64,000 nucleotides of DNA, taken from Candidatus Loosdrechtia aerotolerans. GTDB lineage: Bacteria; Planctomycetota; Brocadiia; Brocadiales; Brocadiaceae. A program made the translations under genes and the position numbers. Of this stretch, positions 1 to 9,421 are shown in pieces. The notes beneath the pieces were generated by a model. That model worked only from the letters and a program-made list of their open reading frames with translations, was not told the DNA's origin and made no database searches. Within the stretch, counting starts at the first letter, position 1. The number at the start of each line of letters is the position of its first letter. The stretch covers positions 124,001 through 188,000 of the forward strand of contig SOER01000002.1 of NCBI GenBank assembly GCA_021646405.1. Direction: 5' to 3'.

Positions 1-1
1 C

Positions 2-907
2 TTAACACAGGCTGATTGTGATTTTTATTTACCGTATCTTCCAGGGGTACCGGGATACGGTGGAAAGACAAAAGGGTTTCCTTTTGGGGATAACGTATAT
101 CAGATCCCTGCCGAGGAGGTAAAAAATCATGACTTCGATTGTATTGTATTTCAATCGAAAAAAAATTATCAGGAAGACCAGTATCACATTTTATCAGAAA
201 AGCAGAGAAGCCTTCCCCGCATTTATCTCGAACATGACCCACCCCGGGAACATCCAACAGAAACAAAACATATCGTTGACGACCCTGAAATACTATTGAT
301 ACACGTAATCCATTTTAATAATGTAATGTGGGACAACGGGAGAACCCCTACAAAGGTAATTGAACATGGTGTTTATATTCCCTATCCCGGTGCTATGTAT
401 ACGGGAGAACTTGAAAAAGGTATCGTTGTATTAAACGGGCTGGCAACACGAGGGAGGAGAATGGGTTTTGATATTTTTCAAAACGTTCGTGAAAAGATCC
501 CCCTGGATCTCATTGGCATGGAGTATGAAAAGGCAGGAGGGGTAGGTGAGGTTCCGTTAACCGAGTTACCTCTGGTGCTACCACGATATCGTTTTTTCTT
601 TTATCCTGTCCGGTACACGAGTTTTGGACTGGCTGTGTGTGAAGCAATGATGCTGGGATTACCAATTGTTGCACTCGCTACGACAGAGATGGCAACGGTT
701 ATAAAAAATGGTGAGACGGGTTTCATTGATACCAATATTGATTCCTTGATTGATAAAATGAAGCTCCTGTTGAAAGATAAAGGCCTGGCCCGAACGTTGG
801 GAGAGAATGCACGGGCGTATGCTGAACAGCGGTTCGGTATCCAACGGTTTGCAAAAGAGTGGGAGGAGACATTTGCATTCATGGCATCGGGGAAAAATAC
901 GACCTGA
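2..907 (+). CDS. glycosyltransferase family 4-like protein (5' end outside window)
   Basis: The frame is open from base 2, so the gene begins upstream; about 301 residues are visible. The C-terminal half has the usual nucleotide-sugar-binding signature of GT-B enzymes: a Y-T-S-F-G-L-A-V-C-E-A-M-M-L-G-L-P-I-V stretch that fits the E-x7-E region, followed by a segment ending in NGETGFI, then an alpha-helical tail. The visible upstream part contains LEHDPPREHPTE and an NNVMWDNG segment expected of the acceptor/donor cleft. It probably adds a sugar to a lipid-linked or surface polysaccharide in the cytoplasm. It is the first gene seen of the polysaccharide locus. The exact sugar specificity cannot be read. 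Confidence 0.8.
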   Translation, partial: LTQADCDFYLPYLPGVPGYGGKTKGFPFGDNVYQIPAEEVKNHDFDCIVFQSKKNYQEDQYHILSEKQRSLPRIYLEHDPPREHPTETKHIVDDPEILLIHVIHFNNVMWDNGRTPTKVIEHGVYIPYPGAMYTGELEKGIVVLNGLATRGRRMGFDIFQNVREKIPLDLIGMEYEKAGGVGEVPLTELPLVLPRYRFFFYPVRYTSFGLAVCEAMMLGLPIVALATTEMATVIKNGETGFIDTNIDSLIDKMKLLLKDKGLARTLGENARAYAEQRFGIQRFAKEWEETFAFMASGKNTT

Positions 908-1908
908 AGATGTTTGCGGAGAGGAATATGATAAAGACAAAAGTCACACGGAGTTTATGAAAACTGACAGGGATGCATATATCCAGACCATCAGTAAGTT
1001 TAACACGATTACCGCAACAGTAATCGGTGGGATGATTCTGGTTTTACGATACGATTACGGTAATGATAAAGCAATAGCACTCCAGAGGTAATTCAGAAGA
1101 TAAGTAGTTTAAGTAAAATATAATGTATATAATTGCATACAGCGGGTATATTTTTGCAACTGGCTGGAATAAGAGCTAACCACTTTTTTCATAAGGGTAT
1201 ATGATTAACTTTTGTTAATAGTGTATGCAGAGAACTACATTATAAAGGCGTGGGGGTTCAGAATGGAGAACCGATACAATGAAGAGCCCTGACCTGTTTT
1301 ATAACATTCATTATTATAATAACTTATAGATTTAGTATATAGTTCTTGTAAATTTCTCTATTATACCACGATGTGGCAAGTATATTGCGTTTAACGGTTA
1401 GGGTATAACGTTCTTTTAATAATTGCTTTCAGAAACTGAATTTTTATTAGATCTGATAGATAATTTACCTGTGTTGATGATGTACCTGTGTGACAGCCTT
1501 AGATTAGTTCCTTAATATAAGATTGAAAAATCTCTAATACACAACTCATAACCACTTCTATCTGGAATATACCGAGGTTGAATTTTGCGTTGAATGCTAC
1601 GCAAAAACTCAAAAAGTATATGAAAGAGGACTATCCCGACACATACAAATTGAATCAAAATCCACCTCATTCTTCCTCTTGATTCAGCATGGGATTATCA
1701 GCAAGTAGCAGAGTGCTGTCCTTGTTAAACATTCAGGGTAAGACATCCAGGCAATCAGAGACCTAAGGTAACTTGCTTAAATCTCTTTAAGAACATTAAT
1801 TCCTGTTAAGAGAAATTAGCAGAAAATGTTCAAATTGTTGATGCTCAAATCTCAAAAGTTAAATTTTGACTATCATTTATAAACAGCATTTTAAATAGGA
1901 ACATAATA
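908..1908. other. 1-kb gap, possibly decayed coding sequence
   Basis: No convincing gene is visible. Frame fragments at about 1580-1690 and 1800-1870 read for 20-35 codons and are then interrupted by stops, which would fit a decayed gene, but no family is recognised. A frame covering 957-1091 could encode a 44-residue peptide but overlaps nothing conserved and has a poor ribosome site. A sigma-54-like element lies at 1144-1157. Confidence 0.4.
1144..1157 (+). promoter_or_regulatory. possible sigma-54 (-24/-12) promoter
   Basis: GG at 1144-1145, ten bases, then GC at 1156-1157, with the intervening GTATATTTTT resembling the elements at 9541, 14337 and 27252. No paired palindrome is visible upstream and the next gene starts 750 bases away, so the assignment is weak. 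Confidence 0.3.
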
Positions 1909-2640
1909 ATGAGAATAGAAGAAATTAGAAAATTAGCGAATACCATTGAAGGCTGGTTAACAGATAAAGAAGGCGAATTACTTTTTAACCTTGCCAAAAA
2001 TTGCACAAGCGAAAATGGGGTTGTTGAAAAAAGTGTGATTGTCGAAATTGGTTCATGGAAAGGGAAATCAACGATTTGGCTGGGTATCGGGTCAAAGTTG
2101 GGAGGAAAACTTAAGATCTACTCAATAGACCCTCATAAAGGCCATAAACACAGGCCGGAAACAATAGAAACCTTTGAGGAGTTTAAAAGAAACATTAGAA
2201 AGGCAGATATTGATGACATAATAACCCCAATTGTTAAAACATCAGAAGAGGCTGCGAAGGGCTTCGATAAGCCTATTAAACTAATTTTTATTGATGGAAA
2301 TCATGAGTATGATTATGTGAAATTAGATGTAGATTTATGGTTTCCAAAAGTAATGGATGGTGGAATAATAGCCTTTCATGATACGGCAAGTGGTAATAGA
2401 TGGAAAGGGCCTAAAAAGGTTGTGAAAGAACTTATTTTTACGTCTAAAAAACTCAGAAATGTTAAATTTGTAAATTCGATTACTATTGTTGAAAAAGTAA
2501 AACGGGCTTCTGTAAAAGATAGATTGATGAATCGCTATACCCTATTCTTAAAGGATGTTTATGAGTTTACCAATAAACTAAGTTTACCTCAACCAATGAA
2601 AACAATTGGAAAGAGATTGATCAAACAATACACACAATGA
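1909..2640 (+). CDS. class I SAM-dependent methyltransferase (Methyltransf_24 type)
   Basis: A 243-residue protein with a glycine-rich SAM-binding segment near residues 44-60 (VEIGSWKGKSTIWLG), an acidic residue after the second strand (YSIDPHKG), and IFIDGNHEYDYVKLDVD near residue 126, followed by GGIIAFHDT. This order is typical of the Methyltransf_24 family, often found beside glycosyltransferases, where members modify sugars or their precursors. It stands alone, with a 1-kb gap on either side, and is more AT-rich than the genes further along. Substrate unknown. The ATG at 1909 follows a weak AGGAAC ribosome site. Confidence 0.75.
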   Translation: MRIEEIRKLANTIEGWLTDKEGELLFNLAKNCTSENGVVEKSVIVEIGSWKGKSTIWLGIGSKLGGKLKIYSIDPHKGHKHRPETIETFEEFKRNIRKADIDDIITPIVKTSEEAAKGFDKPIKLIFIDGNHEYDYVKLDVDLWFPKVMDGGIIAFHDTASGNRWKGPKKVVKELIFTSKKLRNVKFVNSITIVEKVKRASVKDRLMNRYTLFLKDVYEFTNKLSLPQPMKTIGKRLIKQYTQ

Positions 2641-2743
2641 AATTAAATAACAGAAAATACTGTACTTCCTTCAACCGGTACATTGATCCGACATTCAAGC
2701 AGCAAACTATCGCCTCCGTAAGGAGGCTGTCTCCCTCCGGAGA

Positions 2744-2889
2744 GGGATGAAGGGGGAGGGATCTTTTCTCTTTATCTCCTCTACCACATATGAGATTGTC
2801 TCAACAACTGCATTCTTTACAAGAAATTCCACAACCTGGCGGCTTTGTTGCACAAAGCCCAACCTGGCAGAAAACCTCTTGAATATCAG
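2744..2889 (+). repeat. dispersed repeat, copy 1 (inverted relative to 33836-33955)
   Basis: The stretch from GATGAAGGGGGAGGGATC to CCTCTTGAAT matches the reverse complement of 33836-33955 nearly base for base over about 120 positions, apart from a few substitutions, a short indel in a T-rich run and one 28-bp insertion. The insertion (2841-2868) is described separately. Confidence 0.85.
2832..2868. mobile_element. probable insertion-sequence excision footprint
   Basis: A perfect 19-bp palindromic core GGCTTTGTTGCACAAAGCC (2841-2859) lies between two identical 9-bp direct repeats CAACCTGGC (2832-2840 and 2860-2868). The sister repeat at 33.9 kb has a single CAACCTGGC and no core, i.e. it is the empty site. 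IS903-type members of the IS5 family have ends beginning GGCTTTGTT and make 9-bp target duplications, so this reads as the two joined ends left after near-complete loss of such an element. Confidence 0.65.
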
Positions 2890-3851
2890 ATTCAGAACAG
2901 GTTTGGGTACGTTTGATTCGGAATGGTTTTAGTGAATAATCGGGGGAGATGGATGCGTTTCCTATCCCTATCTCTTGTCCTCTTTACGCTGCTTAATATT
3001 TTTAACCATTAAAAAAAACAAATCTTAAAAAAAATTCAATTTTTTTATTGCCATTTAACATTTACTATGTTATTAATATAACCACATTAGTAAGCCTTTT
3101 AGGGTTTGTTTTTTGAAAACACATTTTATCTGTATCTTATAAACCTTAGTTTTCTCATTTACCTCGTTGTTTCAATGATCTTGTAACGAGGCCTTCAGCG
3201 ACTATTTTTGATTAATGTAGAGTGGCAATTCATGGGGTACCACTCTATAGCTGATTCAAGATTTTTTGAACGTCAAAATTACCGTATACTTTTCATACAA
3301 AGTGTGCATGTATACCGGGTTCCATGCTCTGTGCTATAGTGATTGTTCATCAATCTCTTTTAACCAGGAGCATCTTCCACAGTTTTTTGTCATTTTAAGT
3401 CCGCAAATATTTATAATTTTTAACCACAGGCTATTTGTTTCTAAAATGGTTACACCCTCTGTTTCGACACCACCCCTGTCCACATCGAAATACTTATCTC
3501 TGTAATTAAATAGTATTTCTGTTTATTCTGGTTAAATCAGAGCTGATAACCTGCTAAAAGCAAAAGCGTGTTAGGAATTATTTAATCGGGACTCTCCGCA
3601 AAAATTGCTTATCTTAAGATAGACTTGTGAATATTTTTTAAAATGTGTCTAAATATTTTGTTAAATTAAAAACACGATACTATATCTGAGTTTCTTCAAT
3701 GATTTTGTCTTATTCGTTAAGTATAAGACCAAAGATATCAAAAACTATGCCATTTTTAAAGGTTATTATATTTTTTAATGGTGTTTTTTGTCTTAAATAG
3801 GTCTATTCAAGATATAATTGGGTGAATAGATTGTTCAGTCAGGAAAAAAGG

Positions 3852-3897
3852 TGTGACATGGCACAGGTAGTAGTGTTTAGAGGTGTGCCATGTCACA
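3852..3897. promoter_or_regulatory. paired 14-bp palindromes (site A)
   Basis: TGTGACATGGCACA (3852-3865) and TGTGCCATGTCACA (3884-3897) are each one base from the perfect palindrome TGTGACATGTCACA; starts are 32 bp apart, about three helical turns. Similar pairs lie at 9374, 14193 and 27020. Unlike those, no GG-N10-G promoter element follows before the gene at 4012; a degenerate TATATTTTTTAATGG lies upstream near 3768. Confidence 0.65.
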
Positions 3898-4011
3898 TTC
3901 GGTAAAATAAATTCTCCAAAGGAAGGAGGGGTTTCTTTGTAAGTTGCAATTTTAGTTTCTAACGTTATGAGTGCAACTATATTAAATTGTTTTGTCAGGA
4001 GAAGATGTTTC

Positions 4012-7000
4012 ATGAAGCGAATTATTAGTCTTTTAGGATTTACATTTTTACTTTTTAGCCAGGTATTTTCTTTTCATGGAAATGTTTGCGCAGAAGTGGA
4101 TGGAAAAGGTTACAAAAATTTTTATGGAATTGCTTGGTGTGGTAAACCAGAGGAAGATGTCAAATATGCAAAACAGATGGGATATGAATCTGTTGTTATA
4201 AATCCGTCTTCTTCCATTAAAGACTATCATGATAATCCGGATTGTGAAGGACTAAAATTTTATCTTGTTGATCCATTCTGGTATCCAGAAGTTCTGTCCG
4301 GTTATAGCAAGGAAATAGATACTACAGAACCTATTTCAGATGAGGCAAGGAAATTTTATAACCGGAATATGGTATGGAAAAGCAACGATCCATTTCCTCA
4401 AAATTTAGCAACAGGATATTATCCTTCCCGTACTTCTACAAAATTCTCTGTAATGTGGGATTTCCAGCAACAGGCGGTTATTGACAAAGTTGTAGAGAAA
4501 ATTATTGCGATGATAAAACGTTATGAGAATTCTTATTTATCATTTACCTTTGGTGGATACATTCTTAATGAGCCAAAACTTACCGGTAATTTTTATCGGT
4601 TGGATGAAAATGGTAAGAACATACCGGTTTCTTTATCGCATTGGACGGGTATGAATTCAGGATTAGTACACGGCACTATTACGCATGAATATGTGACATA
4701 CTCTGACGGACTAGCCGCATTTTATAAAATATTACGAATGAGGATTGCGCAGGAGTTCCCGGATGCAAAATGGATTACCCGCTCAACATGGCTCTATAAT
4801 GAAATAGATAATAACGAATGGTTATATCAGATAAAGGATCGTGCAGACAGGGATGAATTAGTTCCGGATATGCTGAGCCAGGGAAGTTCACAGAATACAG
4901 ATTTTGTGGATAATGCGAATATTTTCAACATAGGATTGCCTGTTACAAAAGGTGACGTTGGTAATTCCCATGCAAGTGATGTTGATGGGTACAAGAACCG
5001 CCTTATTGCTGCTAAAGCAGGGATAAACGGTGCATGGTTTAATTGGTTTGGGCAGTTTAGCGATGATGAGGATAGGTCTGATTCCCAGAGTATTACAGAG
5101 GTTTCTCCGGGGCTTAAACTCATACGCTGCATACCTAACTGGGATAATCTCAATAATGTTCCTCTCATCGATCGGTCATGGGACGGTAATATTTATCAGA
5201 GTACAAAGAGTTATGCCAGTAAAGATGTTATCTATTCACAACATCCCAGGACGGGGGGACTTTTTGCCGTTTTTTTAACAACAGGCGGGGTTATAAAGAT
5301 CCGTGAAGATGAGGTAGTAACCTCAGTACAGCGGACGGATGATTTCTTTACTGAATCCGGGGATGGTTTTTCAGATGTTACTATCACCGACACTGAGATT
5401 CGTTTGAAGAATAAGAGTGATATTGGTAAAGGATACATTTTTATGCTTTCAAACGATAAACAGGTAATTGCTGAAAGAGAACCGGGGGTAGATGAAACGC
5501 AGGATATCAGTGATGTATCCAATATCGATAGCAGTGCGACCGATAGTACTGACGATGGATTAGACAGCAAGAGTGCATTATTGAATAAAAGCACACCAGA
5601 TGTTCATAAATCCCCAGATTCTCTGGCTTCTCGCAGCGACCGGCAGGCGTTTGCTCCAATGAATTGGCAACAGGTTCCCATAAGGACTGCGGCCCAGAAA
5701 GCGGCAGGGCTCTCTGGTGGTGAGGGAACACAGTTAATTTATACTATTGCGTATGCTCCATCAGACCCGAACATCGTTTATTTAACGTCTGATACTTCTC
5801 AGGTTTGGAAAAGCACTGATAGTGGTGCTACGTGGAAAATTGCCAATACGGGTTTTTATGCAAAAGGGGGAATCTCACTCGTTGTAGACCCCAGAAACAA
5901 AAATGTCGTGTTTGTTGCTGGTTCTGTTCACACGGTTAGTCGCTCTATCCGATCAAAATCAAGCGGCATCTACAGGACAACAGATGGAGGGAAAACCTGG
6001 AAACAGGTGAAACAAACACATTATCAGAAACCATCTGCAGATGAGAAAGGAGGGGTTCACTTTGCATTTGGATCCTCAAGTAATGTCGTATATGCTGGTA
6101 CTCACGACCAGGGAATATTGAAATCGACGAATGGTGGAGATACATGGACGTCTCTCAATGTTCTTACAACAAAGAAAATTAACGACGTCAAGTCGCATCC
6201 AACTAATCCTTCTGTTTTATTTGTTTCAACTACAGATGGGCTTTACCGGGTAACAGATAATGGCGGCAGTGCGTCTACGAGAAAAATTGGTTCCGGGCTG
6301 CCTACAGATCCGCATACCGTTGTTATTAATCCCAAAAATCCCAAGATCATCTATGCAGCAGTGAGGCAGTATGGGGTATATATGTCAACAAATGGCGGAG
6401 ATAGTTTTAGTTCAAGAAATAACGGATTATCGGAGCTGAGCCTCGGGAAAAAGGTAAGCTATCTTTCTATAAGTCCGGTAGATCCCAATTATCTGTATGT
6501 GAGTTTTTATGCATCATGGTATGTGTATTATACCCACAATGGCGGTGCAAACTGGTATATTCCGGATAGTCTGGATGATAAAAATGGCAACGGGTATGTG
6601 AGCGGTTCTATGGTTAATCCTGAAAACCCCAGTTATATAGGTTTCCTTGCTGCACCAACGGCTTTCCACCCAACGAACAAAAATATTGCTCTTATTGCGG
6701 GAAATGCCTATCACATTAAAAAGACCTACGACGGTGGGGTTAACTGGAAATTCAGGTCCTCAGGGTATACCGGGGCAGCGGTGGCCTGGAATTCAAATTC
6801 AATTAGCTGGGACCCCAATAACCCCGATAGATTTGTATTCTTTTTAACAGATTATGGACCATATCTTACGGAAGATGGTGGCTCTACATTTAGAACTCTG
6901 GATGTTCCGAAGTACGGTGATAAATCAACCCCTGTAGGTGCACTTGATCCTACTCCGGGATCTAAGGTCATCGTAGCCGCTGTAGGTGAATGGTATACCC

Positions 7001-9231
7001 ATGTTCTTTGCATTACGCGGGATAATGGTCAAACATGGAAACAAATAATGAAGGATTCGAATGGAAACAGTACTGAAGATAATTACCGTTTTGTTGCGTT
7101 CAATCCGCAAAACCCTAAGGTAATTTATGCAGGCCGGTTCAAGAGTACGGATAAGGGGTATACGTGGAAGAAACTATCAAAAAGAATATGTGCTATGTAT
7201 CCCAAGGACGGTAATATTGTGTACTCTGCATCAAGTAGTAATGGGGTAAATACGGTTTATAAATCAACTGATGGTGGAGCCACATGGTCTGCCCCTTATG
7301 GATCTTTTAAAGGATCAACAGGTGCAAGTATCAAGGAACTTGCAGTTGATCCAACGAATCAAAACAGATTATATGCTGCGGTTGATTCAAGTGGTGTCTT
7401 CATTTACGACGGCTCCAAATGGATTGAGAAATCATCATCCAGCGGGCTGACAAAGGATTGGTTTGGAAGACAACAGACTCAAACCATAACGGTTGACCCG
7501 GTGCAGCCGAATGTGATATATATCGGACGGGCAGCACCTACATACGGCCAATCAAACGGTGTTTTCAGATCAACCGACTATGGCGTAACGTGGCATAACG
7601 TCAGTTATAACATTGGTCCTGAGATCAATATTAATGCATTGAATGTTAACCCACATACTGGCCATGTATTTGCCGGTTCGTATCATGGAGTATGGAAGTT
7701 GCCACCTCCGTATACAAACCAGAGTGATATTGCTTCACCGACGGTAGATATTACCTCACCCACAACGGAGAGTACTTACACGACGGATAAAAACATCATA
7801 AGTCTTGGCGGTACAGCATCTGATAATGAATCGGTAACCAGCGTTACCTGGACTAACAATAGTGATGGAACCGGAACCGGAAGTGGAATTGCACAGGGCA
7901 CCACGAGCTGGTCAATACCAGAAATAGTCCTGGCAAGAGGTGAGAACATAATTACTGTAACAGCCAGAGACGGAGCAAATAATACCAGTTCAGATACAAT
8001 CACAATTCATTACACAATACCACGTAAATCGCTGGTTGCAAAGAGGGTTACGAAGAGCCCGTTCATAAACGGAAGACTTGGTGAGTCCGAGTGGGATATA
8101 AGCACGAGTGCAACAAAAGTCATTACAGGTACTCCGGATAATGAAGTGCATTTTGGTGCGCTGTGGGATGATAAAAATCTCTATGTAGGGGTCAAGGTGC
8201 TGGACAATGATTTGCACAATGATTCGGCAGAACCGTGGCATGATGATACGATTGAGATCTATATTGATGCGAACTATAATCATGGTATGAGCTACGATAA
8301 ATATGACAGGCAGATTATGGTAAGGTATAAAGATTCAACATTATTTTCCAAGCAAGAAGCAACAGGTATAGAACATGCATGGGCTGCAACTCCTGAGGGA
8401 TATAATGTTGAGGTAGCTATCCCGTGGAGTAATCTCGGTATCACACCCTCTGCGGGAATGAAGATTGGTTTTGATATACAGAACGACGACGATGACAATG
8501 GTGGCGAAAGAGAACATGTAACCGTCTGGAACGGAACAGAATACAACTATTGTGATACCTCAGCTTTTGGTAATCTGAAACTTTCAGCTACTATTGCACC
8601 GCGACGTCCGTTTGCGAGAACATTATCAGAAAAAGATGCACTGTCTAAAACAGCAATGCTGAGAGGTAAGGTTAATCCGGGGGGCTCTTCCACCGAGGTA
8701 TGGTTTGAGTATGGAACCGAGAGTGGTGAGTATACAGACAAAACCTCTGCTGAGAATATAGGCAGTAGCGGGGATTTCGAACTGGTGAGAAAGAAGATCA
8801 ATGCGTTGACACCAGGTGCGACATATTATTATCGTATTGTGGCACAGAATACTGAAGGTACCGCTCATGGTGTTGAGAAATCATTTATGACTAAACCAAT
8901 ATCGGCAACGGCAAGAACCTTATCTACAAAAGATGTGATGGTGAAAACAGCAATGCTGAGAGGCAAGGTTAATCCGGGGGGCTCTTCCACCGAGGTATGG
9001 TTTGAGTATGGAACCGAGAGTGGTGAGTATACAGGCCAAACCTCTGCTGAGAATATTGACAATAGTGGAGATTTTGAACTGGTGAGAAAGAAGATTAATG
9101 CGTTAACACCGGGTGCGACATATTATTATCGTGTAGTAGCAGAGAATAACGGCGGGAGAGTTAATGGTGATGAGAAATCGTTTACAACAGCGGACGCCAC
9201 ATTATCTTCAGGAACAAAGGGGAATATTTAA
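4012..9231 (+). CDS. giant secreted multidomain protein: hydrolase-like head, Asp-box repeats, CBM9-like and Fn3-like tail
   Basis: Start chosen at 4012, where a Lys-Arg/hydrophobic/VCA signal peptide begins behind a CAGGAGAAG ribosome site; the in-frame ATG at 3967 lacks one. The 1739 residues divide into: a TIM-barrel-like head (about 30-490) with YGIAWCGKPEEDV and a WFNWFGQF segment, suggestive of a glycoside hydrolase; about 11 Asp-box/BNR repeats (about 600-1195) such as STDGGKTW and STNGGDTW, which form beta-propellers; an Ig-like domain (about 1243-1340); a CBM9-like domain (about 1342-1525) with NGRLGESEWD; and two 99-residue Fn3-like repeats. No sortase, PEP-CTERM or Por-type tail is visible. 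It probably acts outside the cell on polysaccharide. No enzymatic activity can be assigned firmly. Confidence 0.8.
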   Translation: MKRIISLLGFTFLLFSQVFSFHGNVCAEVDGKGYKNFYGIAWCGKPEEDVKYAKQMGYESVVINPSSSIKDYHDNPDCEGLKFYLVDPFWYPEVLSGYSKEIDTTEPISDEARKFYNRNMVWKSNDPFPQNLATGYYPSRTSTKFSVMWDFQQQAVIDKVVEKIIAMIKRYENSYLSFTFGGYILNEPKLTGNFYRLDENGKNIPVSLSHWTGMNSGLVHGTITHEYVTYSDGLAAFYKILRMRIAQEFPDAKWITRSTWLYNEIDNNEWLYQIKDRADRDELVPDMLSQGSSQNTDFVDNANIFNIGLPVTKGDVGNSHASDVDGYKNRLIAAKAGINGAWFNWFGQFSDDEDRSDSQSITEVSPGLKLIRCIPNWDNLNNVPLIDRSWDGNIYQSTKSYASKDVIYSQHPRTGGLFAVFLTTGGVIKIREDEVVTSVQRTDDFFTESGDGFSDVTITDTEIRLKNKSDIGKGYIFMLSNDKQVIAEREPGVDETQDISDVSNIDSSATDSTDDGLDSKSALLNKSTPDVHKSPDSLASRSDRQAFAPMNWQQVPIRTAAQKAAGLSGGEGTQLIYTIAYAPSDPNIVYLTSDTSQVWKSTDSGATWKIANTGFYAKGGISLVVDPRNKNVVFVAGSVHTVSRSIRSKSSGIYRTTDGGKTWKQVKQTHYQKPSADEKGGVHFAFGSSSNVVYAGTHDQGILKSTNGGDTWTSLNVLTTKKINDVKSHPTNPSVLFVSTTDGLYRVTDNGGSASTRKIGSGLPTDPHTVVINPKNPKIIYAAVRQYGVYMSTNGGDSFSSRNNGLSELSLGKKVSYLSISPVDPNYLYVSFYASWYVYYTHNGGANWYIPDSLDDKNGNGYVSGSMVNPENPSYIGFLAAPTAFHPTNKNIALIAGNAYHIKKTYDGGVNWKFRSSGYTGAAVAWNSNSISWDPNNPDRFVFFLTDYGPYLTEDGGSTFRTLDVPKYGDKSTPVGALDPTPGSKVIVAAVGEWYTHVLCITRDNGQTWKQIMKDSNGNSTEDNYRFVAFNPQNPKVIYAGRFKSTDKGYTWKKLSKRICAMYPKDGNIVYSASSSNGVNTVYKSTDGGATWSAPYGSFKGSTGASIKELAVDPTNQNRLYAAVDSSGVFIYDGSKWIEKSSSSGLTKDWFGRQQTQTITVDPVQPNVIYIGRAAPTYGQSNGVFRSTDYGVTWHNVSYNIGPEININALNVNPHTGHVFAGSYHGVWKLPPPYTNQSDIASPTVDITSPTTESTYTTDKNIISLGGTASDNESVTSVTWTNNSDGTGTGSGIAQGTTSWSIPEIVLARGENIITVTARDGANNTSSDTITIHYTIPRKSLVAKRVTKSPFINGRLGESEWDISTSATKVITGTPDNEVHFGALWDDKNLYVGVKVLDNDLHNDSAEPWHDDTIEIYIDANYNHGMSYDKYDRQIMVRYKDSTLFSKQEATGIEHAWAATPEGYNVEVAIPWSNLGITPSAGMKIGFDIQNDDDDNGGEREHVTVWNGTEYNYCDTSAFGNLKLSATIAPRRPFARTLSEKDALSKTAMLRGKVNPGGSSTEVWFEYGTESGEYTDKTSAENIGSSGDFELVRKKINALTPGATYYYRIVAQNTEGTAHGVEKSFMTKPISATARTLSTKDVMVKTAMLRGKVNPGGSSTEVWFEYGTESGEYTGQTSAENIDNSGDFELVRKKINALTPGATYYYRVVAENNGGRVNGDEKSFTTADATLSSGTKGNI
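8614..9207 (+). repeat. tandem 297-bp coding repeat (two Fn3-like units)
   Basis: Two units, offset exactly 297 bp (99 codons), encode the C-terminal Fn3-like modules. A 91-bp core (8647-8737 and 8944-9034) differs at one base, so the duplication is recent or kept uniform by recombination. Confidence 0.9.
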
Positions 9232-9285
9232 CGGTTATCGCTCTGTATTTTAAGAATAGTTTTTTCATGGAGTAAAGTTATTTTA

Positions 9286-9327
9286 CGGCTTCCTGCAAGC
9301 TAAACCTGTTTGGCTTGCAGGAAGCCG
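9286..9327 (+). terminator. hairpin terminator after the secreted protein gene
   Basis: A perfect 15-bp stem, CGGCTTCCTGCAAGC (9286-9300) with its complement at 9313-9327, closes a 12-base loop. Only a short T-rich stretch follows, so termination may be imperfect or factor-assisted. Confidence 0.65.
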
Positions 9328-9373
9328 GATATTTTCAGTAAGTTCTGCCAAATCATCTCTGTGATACACGTTG

Positions 9374-9421
9374 TGTGTCATGTCGCGATCCTGTATCAAG
9401 ACGTTTCCGTGGCATGTCACA
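9374..9421. promoter_or_regulatory. paired 14-bp palindromes (site B)
   Basis: TGTGTCATGTCGCG (9374-9387) and CGTGGCATGTCACA (9408-9421) are degenerate matches to TGTGACATGTCACA with starts 34 bp apart. The sigma-54-like element begins 120 bp after the pair, a normal distance for enhancer-type sites. Confidence 0.6.

Larger units (their letters stand above)
2641..4011. other. 1.4-kb AT-rich gap with repeats and regulatory palindromes
   Basis: No gene is supported. The gap contains a small GC hairpin (2712-2727, GCCTCC-GTAA-GGAGGC), the forward copy of a dispersed repeat (about 2744-2889), an 8-bp inverted repeat (3218-3225 with 3240-3247), and a pair of 14-bp palindromes (3852-3897) before the large secreted protein. 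Short open frames at 2747-2932 and 3266-3505 have no ribosome site or recognisable product. Confidence 0.6.

Noticed and set aside
807-1091. 94-codon frame overlapping the first glycosyltransferase
   Set aside because: The first third overlaps the real gene in another frame and the remainder shows no family; noted only as possible decay.
1255-1285. Possible tRNA T-arm (GGGGTTCAGAATGG)
   Set aside because: No acceptor stem, anticodon arm or CCA-adjacent pairing could be laid out around it; no other tRNA or rRNA gene was recognised in the window.
2747-2932. Open frame of 61 codons
   Set aside because: It lies in a dispersed repeat and runs through the insertion scar; no ribosome site; the sister repeat does not keep the frame.
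3266-3505. Open frame of 79 codons before the giant protein gene
   Set aside because: No ribosome site, low-complexity hydrophobic content typical of AT-rich non-coding DNA, no recognised family.
9150-9231. PEP-CTERM or other sorting tail on the giant protein
   Set aside because: The C-terminus (ADATLSSGTKGNI) has no PEP motif, membrane segment or basic tail.
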